64,000 nucleotides of DNA from Streptosporangium subroseum (GCF_900188345.1 NZ_FZOD01000034.1:34643-98642), one strand, 5' to 3'; counted from the first letter of the stretch, positions 8,717 through 17,497 are shown. The notes: generated by a model from the sequence alone, not told the origin. Made by a program: numbers and translations.

Positions 8717-8790
8717 GTCCTCCCCACAGTGCGACACGGTGCACTGATACGTCCAATGAGAGTTATTTGTAAGAACTATGCTTGCTACGC

Positions 8791-9696
8791 ATGGATCTGG
8801 TTACAGTGCGCTGGTTCCTCCGCGTCGCGGAGACCGGCAACGTCACGCGGGCGGCCGAGGAACTGCGGATCTCCCAGCCGGGGCTTTCCCGCGCCATCGC
8901 CCGGCTCCAACATGACCTGCGCGCGCCCCTGTTCGACCGCGAGGGCCGTACGCTCCGGCTCAACGCGTACGGCGCGATCTTCCGTGAGCACGCCGAGCAC
9001 CTGGTCGCCACCGAAGACGCGGCCCGGCGAGCGCTCGCCCAGGCCGCCGACCCCGAGCACGGCGAGGTTGGCCTGGCCTTCCTGCACACGCAGGGCAGCG
9101 TGCTGGTGCCGGAACTGCTCCGCGCATACCGGGCCACGCACCCCCGGGTGGGCTTCCGGCTGACGCAGGGCAGCGCCGAGCGCATCGAGGAGCAAGTCGT
9201 CCAGGGGCACGCGGACATGGCGATCACCAGCCCCCGCCCGGAGGGCCTGGCGTGGCATCTGCTGACGACGGAACGGCTGAGACTGGCCGTTCCGGCCGGT
9301 CACCACCTGGCGGTCAGAGGCGCGGGGGAGCAGGGGGAAGTGAGCCTGACGGAGGTGGCGGACGAGCCGTTCATCGTCCTGAGGCACAGGTACGGCCTGC
9401 GCTCGATCATCGAGAACCTGTTCCGCGAGGCAGGCATCCGTCCGAAGATCGCCTTCGAGGGAGAAGAGACAAGGACATTGCGCGGTCTGGTCGCGGCCGG
9501 GCTGGGCGTGGCGGTGGTCCCACCGGGCGACGCGGTGGCGGGGGTCGTCGAACGCGAGATCGCGGGCGCACGACGAAGGATCGGCCTGGTATGGGTCGCG
9601 GATCGCACCCGCCCACCGGCAGTGGAGAACTTCCGTCGTTTTGTCCTCGCCCACGCGGCGGAATGCGCGGTCGAGGAACAACGGGACGGTCACTAG
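8791..9696 (+). CDS. LysR-family transcriptional regulator
   Basis: A 301-residue LysR regulator with an N-terminal winged HTH (VRWFLRVAETGNVTRAAEEL then ISQPGLSRAIARLQ) and a full substrate-binding domain (EVGLAFLHTQGSVLVPELL, then VAAGLGVAVVPPG). It diverges from the MFS gene at 7475 and most likely controls it. The HTH-consistent start is ATG 8791, which lacks a ribosome site; a leaderless message is possible. Confidence 0.92.
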   Translation: MDLVTVRWFLRVAETGNVTRAAEELRISQPGLSRAIARLQHDLRAPLFDREGRTLRLNAYGAIFREHAEHLVATEDAARRALAQAADPEHGEVGLAFLHTQGSVLVPELLRAYRATHPRVGFRLTQGSAERIEEQVVQGHADMAITSPRPEGLAWHLLTTERLRLAVPAGHHLAVRGAGEQGEVSLTEVADEPFIVLRHRYGLRSIIENLFREAGIRPKIAFEGEETRTLRGLVAAGLGVAVVPPGDAVAGVVEREIAGARRRIGLVWVADRTRPPAVENFRRFVLAHAAECAVEEQRDGH

Positions 9697-9700
9697 TTGA

Positions 9701-9743
9701 GCAACCTACGTTGACTAATCTCAAATTAGTCAACTAGGGTTGC
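9701..9743. promoter_or_regulatory. nested dyad, candidate operator of the serine hydrolase gene
   Basis: An inner perfect 10-base dyad (gttgactaat at 9710-9719, attagtcaac at 9725-9734) is enclosed by a second pair (gcaacc at 9701, ggttgc at 9738). It lies 27 bp before the serine hydrolase start and contains a -35-like ttgact. The LysR gene ends 5 bp before it, so it could also help termination; the AT-rich inner dyad favours a repressor site. Confidence 0.6.
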
Positions 9744-9770
9744 TTATTGTTTCCCGCCTCAGGAGGAAGA

Positions 9771-10772
9771 ATGTCCGCGTCCCACCCCCACCGGGCTCTG
9801 CTCCAGCACGTGCTGGAGCAGGCCGTCGCCGACGGCGGCGGCCCGGGCATCGTCGCCGAACTGCAGACCGAGAGCACCCAGGCGTGGTACGGCACGGCAG
9901 GTGTGGCCGACCTGACGACCGGCCGGCCGCGCCTGCCGGGTGAGCACTTCCGCATCGGCAGCTTCACCAAGGCGTTCGTCGGCACGGTCGTCCTGCACGT
10001 GGCGGCCGAGGGCCGGCTCGCCCTGGCCGACACGGTGGCGCAGTGGCTGCCCGGCGTTGTGGAGGAGCACCTCGGCGGCGACGGTACCAGGATCACGATC
10101 AAGCAGTTGCTCAACCACACCAGCGGGCTGCCCGACGCCTTCCCCGGTCAGGAGCCCCCGTCTCCCGAGGAGCCCGGCAAGCGCTTCATCTACTCCAAGG
10201 TCAACTACACCCTCGCGGGGATGATCGTCGAGGGGGCGACGGGCGCCACCCTCGCCGAGGAGATCGAGCGCCGCATCGCCCGCCCGCTGGGTCTGACGGG
10301 GACGTATCTGCCGGGCACCGACAACACGATCCGCGAGCCGCACGCCCGGCACTACTCGAAGTCCGACGAGGCCGGCGGGCCCGTGGAGGTCCACGACGTG
10401 ACCGGCGCGGATCTGAGCTGGGCCGGAGCCGCGGGTGGCATGGTCTCCACGACCTCCGACCTGCACCGTTTCCTGCGTGCCCTGCTACGTGGCCTGCTCC
10501 TGGCGCCCGCCGAGCAGCGGGAGATGTTCACCACCGTGCCGACGGAGGGCGCGGACTGGGTGCCGGACACCGCGTACGGGCTCGGCGTCTACTCCCAGCG
10601 GCTGCCGAGCGGGGTCACGCTGTGGGGCGGTGGCGGCTACATCCAGGGCTCGGTGACGTACGCGATGGGCGACCGTGAGGGCAACGACACCCTGGTGAGC
10701 AACCTGAACGGTGACTGGAACGATTTCCTGGCCACCTTCACCGACCTCTACCAGGCGCACTTCCGTCCATGA
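9771..10772 (+). CDS. serine hydrolase of the beta-lactamase class C/DD-peptidase fold
   Basis: A 333-residue protein without a clear signal peptide. The catalytic SxxK is SFTK (64-67), preceded by FRIG. The second element is Y141-S-K143 in a context where YSN is expected, so the usual Asn is Lys here; an HTSGL motif and a third-element-like WGGGGYIQGS follow. Members of this group include esterases and D-aminopeptidases as well as beta-lactamases, so the activity is open. The start is certain: aggaggaag precedes ATG 9771. Confidence 0.88.
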   Translation: MSASHPHRALLQHVLEQAVADGGGPGIVAELQTESTQAWYGTAGVADLTTGRPRLPGEHFRIGSFTKAFVGTVVLHVAAEGRLALADTVAQWLPGVVEEHLGGDGTRITIKQLLNHTSGLPDAFPGQEPPSPEEPGKRFIYSKVNYTLAGMIVEGATGATLAEEIERRIARPLGLTGTYLPGTDNTIREPHARHYSKSDEAGGPVEVHDVTGADLSWAGAAGGMVSTTSDLHRFLRALLRGLLLAPAEQREMFTTVPTEGADWVPDTAYGLGVYSQRLPSGVTLWGGGGYIQGSVTYAMGDREGNDTLVSNLNGDWNDFLATFTDLYQAHFRP

Positions 10773-10867
10773 CCGGTCTCGCAGCCCGGCCGCGGTGTCG
10801 CCGGGAGCTTGCGCGATCAGCGCACGCAGATGTCGATGGTGATCGGCGTAGGCGTTCGGTCTGGGAC

Positions 10868-10942
10868 TCAGACCGCCGCGTGGAAGAACGCCGCCGCCTC
10901 ACCTCGCGAACCGACCGCGAGCTTGGACAGAATGAGGGCAGA
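10868..10942 (-). pseudogene. C-terminal remnant of a LuxR-type HTH protein
   Basis: On the minus strand 24 codons read ILSKLAVGSRGEAAAFF and end in a stop. This is the recognition helix end of a LuxR/GerE domain, whose canonical form is ILxKLGVxSRxEAAA. Everything upstream is gone. The rest of the 10773-11068 interval shows no other gene. Confidence 0.5.
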
Positions 10943-11053
10943 TCATGAATTATCTGGGGGAGGGCGGTCTGGCTTCAGCTCTGTTTGTTGATGCGATTGC
11001 CCCGACAAGCTTCGTTGCGTCAGGTATGTGGCTCGCCGGCCGGTAATGGCAAA

Positions 11054-11082
11054 ATACAGTGTCTCGGCATGAGACACCGTAT
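11054..11082. promoter_or_regulatory. 29-bp dyad centred on the start codon of the TetX-like gene
   Basis: The arms gtgtctc (11059-11065) and gagacac (11071-11077) are perfect and are extended by atac/gtat at the outer ends. The ATG of the monooxygenase lies in the centre of the dyad. There is no ribosome site upstream, so the message may be leaderless, with the operator covering the transcription start. Confidence 0.65.
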
Positions 11083-12229
11083 CGCCGTAATCGGAGGCGG
11101 CCCCGCCGGCCTGACCTTCGCCCGCGTCCTGCACCGTCACGGTCACCCCGTCACCGTCCTCGAACGCGATCCCGCCCGCGACGCCCGCCCCCCGGGCGGC
11201 ACGCTGGACCTGCACGAAAAGCTGGGCCAGCTCGCGCTGGACAAGGCGGGGCTGCTGGCGGAGTTCCAGGCGCTGTCGCGTCCCGAGGGGCAGGCCATGC
11301 GCATCCTGGACGCGGACGGGACCGTCCTGCGCGACTGGCAACCCCGTCCGGATGACCGGGCCAACCCCGAGATCGACCGGGGGCAACTCCGTGACCTGCT
11401 GCTCGGCCCCCTCGACGTTCAATGGGGGCGGGACGTGACGGAGGTGGTGCCGGGGACCCGGGACGGCGTGCTGGTCCGTTTCGCGGACGGGCGACAGGAG
11501 ACGTTCGACCTCGTGATCGGCGCGGACGGCGCCTGGTCCCGGGTCCGCCCGGCAATCTCGTCCGTGACGCCGCACTACACCGGCGTCACCTTGGTCGAGA
11601 CCTTCCTGGACGACGTCGACACCCGCCACCCCGACCTCGCCCGGCTGATCGGCGACGGTTCCATGGCGGTGTACGGCGTGAACCGTGCCCTCGTCGCCCA
11701 GCGCAACAGCGGCGGCCACGTCAAGGTGTACGCCCAGTTCCGCGCGCCGCTGGACTGGCACACGAACCTGGACCGGCATATGGGCCTGAACCGTCGCGCG
11801 GGCCTGGACCTGGCCGACGGCGAGGCCGTGCGATCAAGCCTGCTGGCTCTGTTCGACGGCTGGGCCGCTCCCGTCCTCGACCTCCTCCACCACGGCACCG
11901 CTTTTGTCCACCGCCCCCTCTACGTCCTGCCCGTGTCCCACACCTGGGCCCACGTCCCCGGGGTGACGCTACTGGGCGACGCCGCCCACCTGATGCCCCC
12001 GTTGGGGGCGGGCGCGAACCTCGCGATGCTGGAAGGCGCCGAACTCGCCGAGTCCGTCGCCGCCGCTCCCGATCCCGGCGATCTGGACGAGGCCGTCCGC
12101 GCCTTCGAGGAACAGATGTGGGCACGGGCCGGCAGGTGGGCGGAGATCACGACGGCCGGGCTGGAACGCCTCGTGAGCCCGGATCCCACCGAAGCCATCG
12201 CCCTCTTCGACGAAGTTCAGTCATCCTGA
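11069..12229 (+). CDS. FAD-dependent monooxygenase, TetX-like
   Basis: A 386-residue class A flavoprotein. It shows the dinucleotide motif VIGGGPAG (7-14), the segment GGTLDLHEKLGQLALDKAGL that closely follows the Tet(X) pattern, the NPEIDRGQLRDLL region, the GADGAWSRVR motif, and the flavin-binding LLGDAAHLMPPLGAGANLAM near residue 303. Tet(X) enzymes hydroxylate tetracyclines, but chromosomal relatives act on other aromatic compounds, so resistance is only a possibility. No ribosome site precedes ATG 11069, which sits inside a perfect dyad. It is probably a single-gene unit. Confidence 0.85.
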   Translation: MRHRIAVIGGGPAGLTFARVLHRHGHPVTVLERDPARDARPPGGTLDLHEKLGQLALDKAGLLAEFQALSRPEGQAMRILDADGTVLRDWQPRPDDRANPEIDRGQLRDLLLGPLDVQWGRDVTEVVPGTRDGVLVRFADGRQETFDLVIGADGAWSRVRPAISSVTPHYTGVTLVETFLDDVDTRHPDLARLIGDGSMAVYGVNRALVAQRNSGGHVKVYAQFRAPLDWHTNLDRHMGLNRRAGLDLADGEAVRSSLLALFDGWAAPVLDLLHHGTAFVHRPLYVLPVSHTWAHVPGVTLLGDAAHLMPPLGAGANLAMLEGAELAESVAAAPDPGDLDEAVRAFEEQMWARAGRWAEITTAGLERLVSPDPTEAIALFDEVQSS

Positions 12230-12376
12230 CCGCCAGGCGCGAGAGCACCGGACCCGCTCGACTACCTATCCACATTCGATCATGGCCGGCCGAATTGCCT
12301 AACCGTGACAGATTCCCCGCCCGGAAGATCTCCGTACGTTTGTGACCAGCAGGAACACGACACCAAGGAGTTCTCC

Positions 12377-12745
12377 ATGAATCACATCGACCAGCTCGTC
12401 GCCCGGTACATCGCCACCTGGAACGAGACCGACCCGGTCGCCCGCCGTACGGAGATCGAGCGGATCTGGGCCGAGGACGGCTCCTACACCGACCCGATCG
12501 CGGTCGCCGAAGGCCTGGAGGCGATCGACGCCACGATCGCCGCCGTGCAGGGCCAGTTCCCCGGCTTCGTCTTCGCGCTGGCCGGACCGGTGGACGCCCA
12601 CCACGACATCGCCCGCTTCACCTGGGAGCTCGGCCCGGCCGGCGGCGAGAGCCTCGTGGTCGGGTTCGACGTCGCGGTGCTCACCGAAGACGGCCGCATC
12701 AGCAGGGTGCACGGCTTCCTCGACAAGGTCCCCGCTCAGGTCTGA
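12377..12745 (+). CDS. SnoaL/NTF2-like protein
   Basis: A 122-residue cone-fold protein of the nuclear-transport-factor-2-like superfamily: YIATWNETDPVARR, then the strand WAEDGSYTDP and the C-terminal RISRVHGFLDKVP. Such proteins are small-molecule isomerases, cyclases or hydrolases, or non-catalytic binders. ATG 12377 follows aaggag. It is one of three such proteins in the window (also at 14432 and 20616) and is closed by a strong terminator. Confidence 0.85.
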   Translation: MNHIDQLVARYIATWNETDPVARRTEIERIWAEDGSYTDPIAVAEGLEAIDATIAAVQGQFPGFVFALAGPVDAHHDIARFTWELGPAGGESLVVGFDVAVLTEDGRISRVHGFLDKVPAQV

Positions 12746-12748
12746 TCT

Positions 12749-12786
12749 CCGGTGCGGCCCGCGGGGCTCTCCGCGGGTCGCACCGG
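12749..12786 (+). terminator. strong terminator after the SnoaL gene
   Basis: A 16-base stem (ccggtgcggcccgcgg against its complement, one G-T pair) with a six-base loop begins 4 bp after the stop codon. Confidence 0.85.
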
Positions 12787-12839
12787 TCGGCCGTACGCGG
12801 CGGCTCACCACTGATCGATCTGGACCTGCTTCCTCCACC

Positions 12840-12887
12840 CACATCGACCAGTTCAACGGCGATCTGATCGAGTTCGTCAAGGGCTGA
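12840..12887 (+). pseudogene. possible tail of an alpha/beta hydrolase
   Basis: Fifteen codons read HIDQFNGDLIEFVKG and then stop. This resembles the last helix of alpha/beta hydrolases (xFNxxLxxFL). It is too short for certainty and nothing upstream continues it. Confidence 0.3.
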
Positions 12888-12912
12888 CGCGGGGTTGGGC
12901 ACAGTGGTGCGG

Positions 12913-12954
12913 GCGGGTGAGCGGCGGCTCCGACGCGGGCGGCCGTTCACCCGC
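12913..12954. terminator. inverted repeat between convergent genes
   Basis: Arms gcgggtgagcggc and gccgttcacccgc (one mismatch) with a 16-base loop lie upstream of the convergent end of the BBE gene and would serve it on the minus strand. Confidence 0.55.
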
Positions 12955-13037
12955 CTCGGGTCGTCCACGCCGGACGGATCGACCGCCGCCCGCCTGGCAT
13001 GGAGCGGGCGCTGCCATCCATGGTCTTCGACCCCGGA

Positions 13038-14348
13038 TCAGGCAAGGACGGGGAAGTTGCTGCGCAGGACGTTCCGGGGATCGCGACGGCGCTTGATGTC
13101 TTGCAGGCGGGTCAGGGTCGCGGGGGTGAAGGCGGTCGCCACGGTTTCGCCTGGGCTCAGGTAGGTGTACGGCTTGCGTCCGTTGAGGTTGGGGGCGAGG
13201 GCACTGACGAATTCCTGCTGTCTGGTTCGGAGGGCGCTTGCGGTGTGGGGAGCGGACGGGACTCCGAACAGGTAGAGGGCGTAGGGCTCGGTCAGCGGGC
13301 CGTGCGGGCTGTCGGAAGGCCGGGCCAGGGCTCCGGCCAGGTGCCGGACCTGCACGCTGAGCAGGGGCTCGATGGGTGCCGCGAGTAGGGTCTTGGCCAC
13401 GATGTCGTCCAGGCCGGTCAGCAGTTCACCGTGGGACAGTCCGGGGCCGGGAGTGGTCGGTTCGGCGGTGATGGAGCCGAGTTCGGCGATCGGCATGGTG
13501 TCGCGGCTATCGGAGATCAGTCGGTCGATGTGTTGCAGGGGGCGCAGCAGCGACCGGCCCTCGGCCGCGTCGCCCAGGTAGGTGATGTCCACGGCGACCA
13601 GTGGCTCGGCTCCGGGGAACTTCAGCAGATCGAACCAGACGGTCAGCTCGTCGGGGGCCGTGGTGGTGATCGCCCGGTATGCCTCCAGCACCTCTGCCGC
13701 GCGGTCCGCCGGCCAGAGCATGCGCCCGCCGTACAGGGCGGGCGCCGGGTGCAGGTCGAACTCGATGGCGGTGACCAGTGCGAAGTCGCCGCCGCCTCCG
13801 CGGAGCGCCCAGAAGAGCTCCGCGTCGGAGTCGGCGGTCACCCGCGCCCGCGCGCCGTCGGCGTCGACGACCTCGAAGGCGCGGACGCTGTCGGCGGCCC
13901 ACCCGTACTTGCGTCCGAACCAGCTGAGCCCGCCGCCGAGGGTGTAGCCGACCACGCTGACCACCGGCGAGCTGCCAGGCAGCCCCGTCAGGCCGTGCGC
14001 CCCTGCCACGGCCTGTACCTGCCCCCAGCGCACTCCGGCGCCGACGCGGGCAGCGCGGGTGAGGGAGTCCACCCGCAGTTCGTTGAGCCCGGCGGTGCGC
14101 AGGAGGATCACTCCGGCCACATCACCCGTGGCGCCGTGGCCACTGGGCTGGGCCGACACCGTCAGCCCCGCGTTGCGGGCATACCGCACCAGGGCCGCCA
14201 CGTCGGCGGCGTCGGCGGCGTCGACCACCGCGCTCACCGGCTGCTCGACGGCCAGGTTCCACGGTCGGCGGGCCTGGTCGAAGCCGTCATCTCCGGGCAC
14301 CAGTACGCGGCCGCGGAGGACGGATCGCAGATCGTTGAGGTTGTTCAT
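13038..14348 (-). CDS. FAD-binding oxidoreductase, berberine-bridge-enzyme (BBE) type, copy 1
   Basis: A 436-residue flavin oxidase of the PCMH/BBE family. The N-terminal FAD domain includes AQPSGHGATG, where His71 is the expected attachment site for covalent FAD; the position of the second (Cys) link reads TGLPGSSP, so a single link is expected. VVGYTLGGGLSW and ELFWALRGGGGDFALVTAIE follow, and NVLRSNFPVL is the BBE C-terminal motif. Family members oxidise alcohols, sugars and secondary metabolites with O2. ATG 14348 follows gaagagag. It lies 83 bp downstream of the SnoaL gene, same strand, probably one transcript. Confidence 0.92.
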   Translation of the reverse strand: MNNLNDLRSVLRGRVLVPGDDGFDQARRPWNLAVEQPVSAVVDAADAADVAALVRYARNAGLTVSAQPSGHGATGDVAGVILLRTAGLNELRVDSLTRAARVGAGVRWGQVQAVAGAHGLTGLPGSSPVVSVVGYTLGGGLSWFGRKYGWAADSVRAFEVVDADGARARVTADSDAELFWALRGGGGDFALVTAIEFDLHPAPALYGGRMLWPADRAAEVLEAYRAITTTAPDELTVWFDLLKFPGAEPLVAVDITYLGDAAEGRSLLRPLQHIDRLISDSRDTMPIAELGSITAEPTTPGPGLSHGELLTGLDDIVAKTLLAAPIEPLLSVQVRHLAGALARPSDSPHGPLTEPYALYLFGVPSAPHTASALRTRQQEFVSALAPNLNGRKPYTYLSPGETVATAFTPATLTRLQDIKRRRDPRNVLRSNFPVLA

Positions 14349-14431
14349 ATTCTCTCTTCTTCCAGATGTCAGGCCACGGCCTGAGAGACTTCGGGGGAGG
14401 GGATCGCCCTGCGGGCGGGGGTGAAGCCGAG

Positions 14432-14941
14432 TCAGCCGCCGAAGATGGTGGTGGGGTCGCCGGTGAACCAGACGTTGTCGATGCGGATCCGGCGCATGAC
14501 CCAGCGGTCGCCGTCGCGGACGAGGTCGACGTCGTAGAGGTTCTTCAGCAGGGCGTGCCTGCCTCGGTCGGCGGTGAGCAGGTGCTGGGCCTCGACCAGC
14601 GCGGTGAGGCGGGCAGTGTCGCCTTCGACGGCGATGCGCGGGTTGGTGACCTGGTGAGTGGTGTCCACCCGGCCGGCGAACATGCCCAGGATGGTGGTGA
14701 CGATCGTGTCCCGGCCGGACATCAGCGGCGGCTTCGAGCCCCACTTGGCGGCCGCCGGGCGGAAGTCCAGCTCGGCGTCTTCGGCGAAGGACGAGGCGAA
14801 CAGGTCCTTGTCCTTCAGGTCTTGGCCGAGGCCGAAGCGGTACAGCGCGTCGGTGATTTCCGCGCGGTCCCGCAGTTCCCCGGCGATCGTTCCGGCGTCC
14901 GCGGCAGGGACGGACACGGCGTGGTGACGGGTGACGTACAT
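14432..14941 (-). CDS. SnoaL-like domain protein
   Basis: A 169-residue NTF2-fold protein of the SnoaL_4 type: RDRAEITDALYRFGLGQDLK, then FAEDAELDF and the C-terminal DRWVMRRIRIDNVWFTGDP. These proteins often work as dehydratases or isomerases on aromatic or polyketide-like substrates. It is co-directional with the BBE oxidase downstream and divergent from the LysR gene at 15066, so the three probably form one regulated module. ATG 14941 is preceded by gggagcacacc. Confidence 0.85.
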   Translation of the reverse strand: MYVTRHHAVSVPAADAGTIAGELRDRAEITDALYRFGLGQDLKDKDLFASSFAEDAELDFRPAAAKWGSKPPLMSGRDTIVTTILGMFAGRVDTTHQVTNPRIAVEGDTARLTALVEAQHLLTADRGRHALLKNLYDVDLVRDGDRWVMRRIRIDNVWFTGDPTTIFGG

Positions 14942-15065
14942 GGTGTGCTCCCGTTCAGGTCAAGTGGTGTTTGCGAGCTCCTCCACCTTCGTCATGACCG
15001 AGTTCGCGATCAACGCGGGTCTGTGCAAGGATCGTGAACCCTCGCTTAACGATGGAGAGGCAGGC

Positions 15066-15962
15066 ATGCTGGAACGGCACGAGCTGGAGGCGTTTGTGAC
15101 CCTCGCCGAAGAGCTGCACTTCGGTCGCACCGCCGAGCGCCTGCACGTGTCCACGGCCCGGATCAGCCAGACGATCAGGAAACTGGAGCGACGCGTCGGC
15201 GTCCCCCTGTTCAACCGGACCAGCCGCCGGGTGGAGCTGTCCCCGGTGGGGCGGCAGCTCTACGAGGAGATCCGGCCCGCGTGGACCCAGATCGGCACCG
15301 CGCTCAAGCGGGCGATCGACTCCGGCCGGGGCATCACCGGTACGCTGCGGGTCGCCTTCATCGGCGCGGCGGCGGGCCAGCTGCTGGTCGGCGCGACCGA
15401 GCTGTTCCGAGACCGGCAGCCCGGCTGCGACGTCCAGATCCGGGAGGCGCAGATCGGGGAGATCCTGCCGTGGCTCCGCGACGGCAAGGTGGAACTCGTC
15501 CTGGCCAACTTCCCCATGCACGAACCGGACATCGTCACCGGGCCGGTGCTGGTGCGGGAGGCACGTATGCTCGCCGTGCCGTCCGGGCATCCCTTCGCGC
15601 GCCGGACGTCCGTCTCCGTCGAAGACCTGGCCCGCACCACGATGCTGCAGCTACCCGACACGCTGCCGGAATCCCTGCACCACGACCGCACTCCCCGGCG
15701 GACACCCGCCGGCCGGCCGATCGAGCCCGGCCCGTCGGCCGAGACCTTCCAGGAGATGCTCACGCTCATCGGCACCGGACAAGGCGTCTTCCCCGTAGGC
15801 GCCCAGGTCAGGCGCTACTACGTCCGCCCCGATGTCGCCTACGTCCCCTTCAGCGACGCCCCGCCCCTGGAATGGGGCCTCCTCTGGCGCGCCGACGGAG
15901 CCACCGCCCGTGTCCGCGCCTTCGACCAGGCCGCCTACGACCTGGTGAACAACAACCACTGA
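15066..15962 (+). CDS. LysR-family transcriptional regulator
   Basis: A 298-residue LysR protein. The HTH reads LEAFVTLAEELHFGRTAERL then STARISQTIRKLERRVG; the effector domain includes GTLRVAFIGAAAGQLLVGAT and the conserved GTGQGVFPVG loop. It faces the SnoaL/BBE pair across 124 bp and is the obvious candidate to control it. ATG 15066 is well placed after ggagagg. A stem-loop follows the stop. Confidence 0.92.
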   Translation: MLERHELEAFVTLAEELHFGRTAERLHVSTARISQTIRKLERRVGVPLFNRTSRRVELSPVGRQLYEEIRPAWTQIGTALKRAIDSGRGITGTLRVAFIGAAAGQLLVGATELFRDRQPGCDVQIREAQIGEILPWLRDGKVELVLANFPMHEPDIVTGPVLVREARMLAVPSGHPFARRTSVSVEDLARTTMLQLPDTLPESLHHDRTPRRTPAGRPIEPGPSAETFQEMLTLIGTGQGVFPVGAQVRRYYVRPDVAYVPFSDAPPLEWGLLWRADGATARVRAFDQAAYDLVNNNH

Positions 15963-15982
15963 GGCGTCACCCCGCGAAACCC

Positions 15983-16010
15983 GGCGCCGGAAAACGCTTC
16001 TTCCGACGCC
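15983..16010 (+). terminator. stem-loop after the LysR gene
   Basis: Arms ggcgccggaa and ttccgacgcc pair apart from one internal mismatch, with an eight-base loop, 20 bp after the LysR stop. Confidence 0.6.
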
Positions 16011-16120
16011 ATCACCTGCCCCGGCTCGCAGGTGCGGGTATCGATCCTGGCCAGGGAAACAGACCAGCGCCTGAGCCGGGGACCACTCATCGCCGGCAGG
16101 AGACGCCCTCCTGCTGTTGG

Positions 16121-16246
16121 TCAGTCGGCAGCGGGCACGGGCCTTGGCTCTGCGGGCCGTCGTGCGTACACCTCGATCTCGAATTTCATGCGGGGATCGG
16201 ACAGGCCGCATACGAGCATCGTCGATCGAAAAACACCGTTTTGCGC
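16121..16246 (-). pseudogene. C-terminal remnant of a RidA/YjgF-family protein
   Basis: The minus strand reads VFRSTMLVCGLSDPRMKFEI and then EVYARRPAE before stopping. The L-x-DPRMxxEIE pattern is the signature C-terminal strand of RidA-type enamine/imine deaminases. A TAG precedes the fragment in frame, so the first two thirds of the gene are missing. Confidence 0.65.
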
Positions 16247-16261
16247 CTAATTCAGGCAGTG

Positions 16262-17476
16262 TCATTCGGTCATGAGCCCGCCGCCGCGTCGACGCGGGAC
16301 GGCAGTGGGCAACTCGGCTTCGATGAGGTCGGCCGCCCGGGCTGTGCCGCCTTCCTCACGCACCTGGCGTCGGATGTCGGCGCAACGGGCTGACACGCCG
16401 GCGTCGGACGTGAGGTGCAGCAGTGCTTCTCGCAGTTCCTCGGGCGTAACGGTGGCCAGATCGACGACGCGGGCCACGCCGAGGGCAGCGAGCCGGTCGG
16501 CGTTGGCGAACTGGTCGGCCGCCTGCGGTACGGCGATCATCGGGGTGCCGCAGTACAGTCCCTCGCTGCTGCCGCCCATGCCTGCGTGGGTGAGGAACGC
16601 GTCCGCCTGCTCCAGGATCGCGGGCTGCGCGACCCAGGAGTGCACTTCGACGCTGTCCGGGAGGACGCCGAGTTCTGCCGGATCGACGTGTCGGCCGATC
16701 TGCAGGACGGTGTGCCAGCCGGGCAGCGTACCGAAGGCGGTGACGCAGCTCCGGTAGAACTCGGGATGCCGGGTGAAGGCCGATCCGAGGGATACGAGCA
16801 ACACCTTGTCGGCGGTCGCCGGGCGGGTCCAGGAGTCCTGCTCGGATCGGTCGCCGAGGATGGGGCCGACGAAGCTGTAGACGGCCGGGTCCACGCGGTC
16901 GGCGTTTGGTTGCAGAGCGCGCGGGATGAGCGCCAGGCAGCGCTCCGGTCTGCCCTGGAAGGCGGCGCTGTCCGTGACGGACGACCCGTTGTCGGCGAGC
17001 CACGTCGCGAACCGCCGGTAGTAATTCGCTCCTCGAGGTTCGGCGCGCATGGCCTCGATGACCTGTGCCATCTCCTTTTCGTAGCCGTCCCAGGCCACGA
17101 AGGTGGGTGAGAGCTGGATCGCGGGGATTTCCCACTGCTCGCCGAGGAGCCGGGCCGGTGCGCCGGCGATGTCATAGAGGAACAGGTCGGGCCGATCGTC
17201 GGCGTACAGGGCACGCAGCTGCGGGAGCATGGCGATCGCATCGTCGAGGAAGAGTGTCAGCTGCTCGATCGGGTCCTCGGTCCATGTCTCGTCGGTGGTC
17301 GGCAGGGTCGATTCGTACGGCTTGAGTTCGGCCCCGGTGCGTTCGATGACGTCTGCGAACGAAAGGGCATTCGCGTATGTGACCCGGTGGCCCCGGGCGA
17401 CGAGGGCGCGCACGATGTCCAGGCTCGGGTTGACGTGCCCGTGGGCGGGGATGCTGACCATGGCGATGTGGGACAC
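16262..17476 (-). CDS. macrolide-type glycosyltransferase (MGT family, GT1)
   Basis: A 404-residue UDP-sugar-dependent glycosyltransferase of the OleD/OleI/MgtA type. The N-terminal acceptor domain opens with IAMVSIPAHGHVNPSLDIV (catalytic His in PAHGH), and the nucleotide-sugar site includes VSLGSAFTRHPEFY and HAGMGGSSEGLYCGTPMIAV. Enzymes of this family inactivate macrolides and other aglycones by glucosylation, in defence or tailoring. The preferred start is GTG 17476, five bases after ggag; the upstream in-frame extension lacks a site. It faces the TetR gene at 17588, with an operator in front of each. Confidence 0.9.
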   Translation of the reverse strand: MSHIAMVSIPAHGHVNPSLDIVRALVARGHRVTYANALSFADVIERTGAELKPYESTLPTTDETWTEDPIEQLTLFLDDAIAMLPQLRALYADDRPDLFLYDIAGAPARLLGEQWEIPAIQLSPTFVAWDGYEKEMAQVIEAMRAEPRGANYYRRFATWLADNGSSVTDSAAFQGRPERCLALIPRALQPNADRVDPAVYSFVGPILGDRSEQDSWTRPATADKVLLVSLGSAFTRHPEFYRSCVTAFGTLPGWHTVLQIGRHVDPAELGVLPDSVEVHSWVAQPAILEQADAFLTHAGMGGSSEGLYCGTPMIAVPQAADQFANADRLAALGVARVVDLATVTPEELREALLHLTSDAGVSARCADIRRQVREEGGTARAADLIEAELPTAVPRRRGGGLMTE

Positions 17477-17497
17477 GGTTCTCCTCACGGAAAATGG

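Noticed and set aside
13038..15962. Biosynthetic gene cluster around BBE copy 1
   Set aside because: No core synthase (PKS, NRPS, terpene or RiPP) is present; a flavin oxidase, a SnoaL protein and a LysR are not enough.
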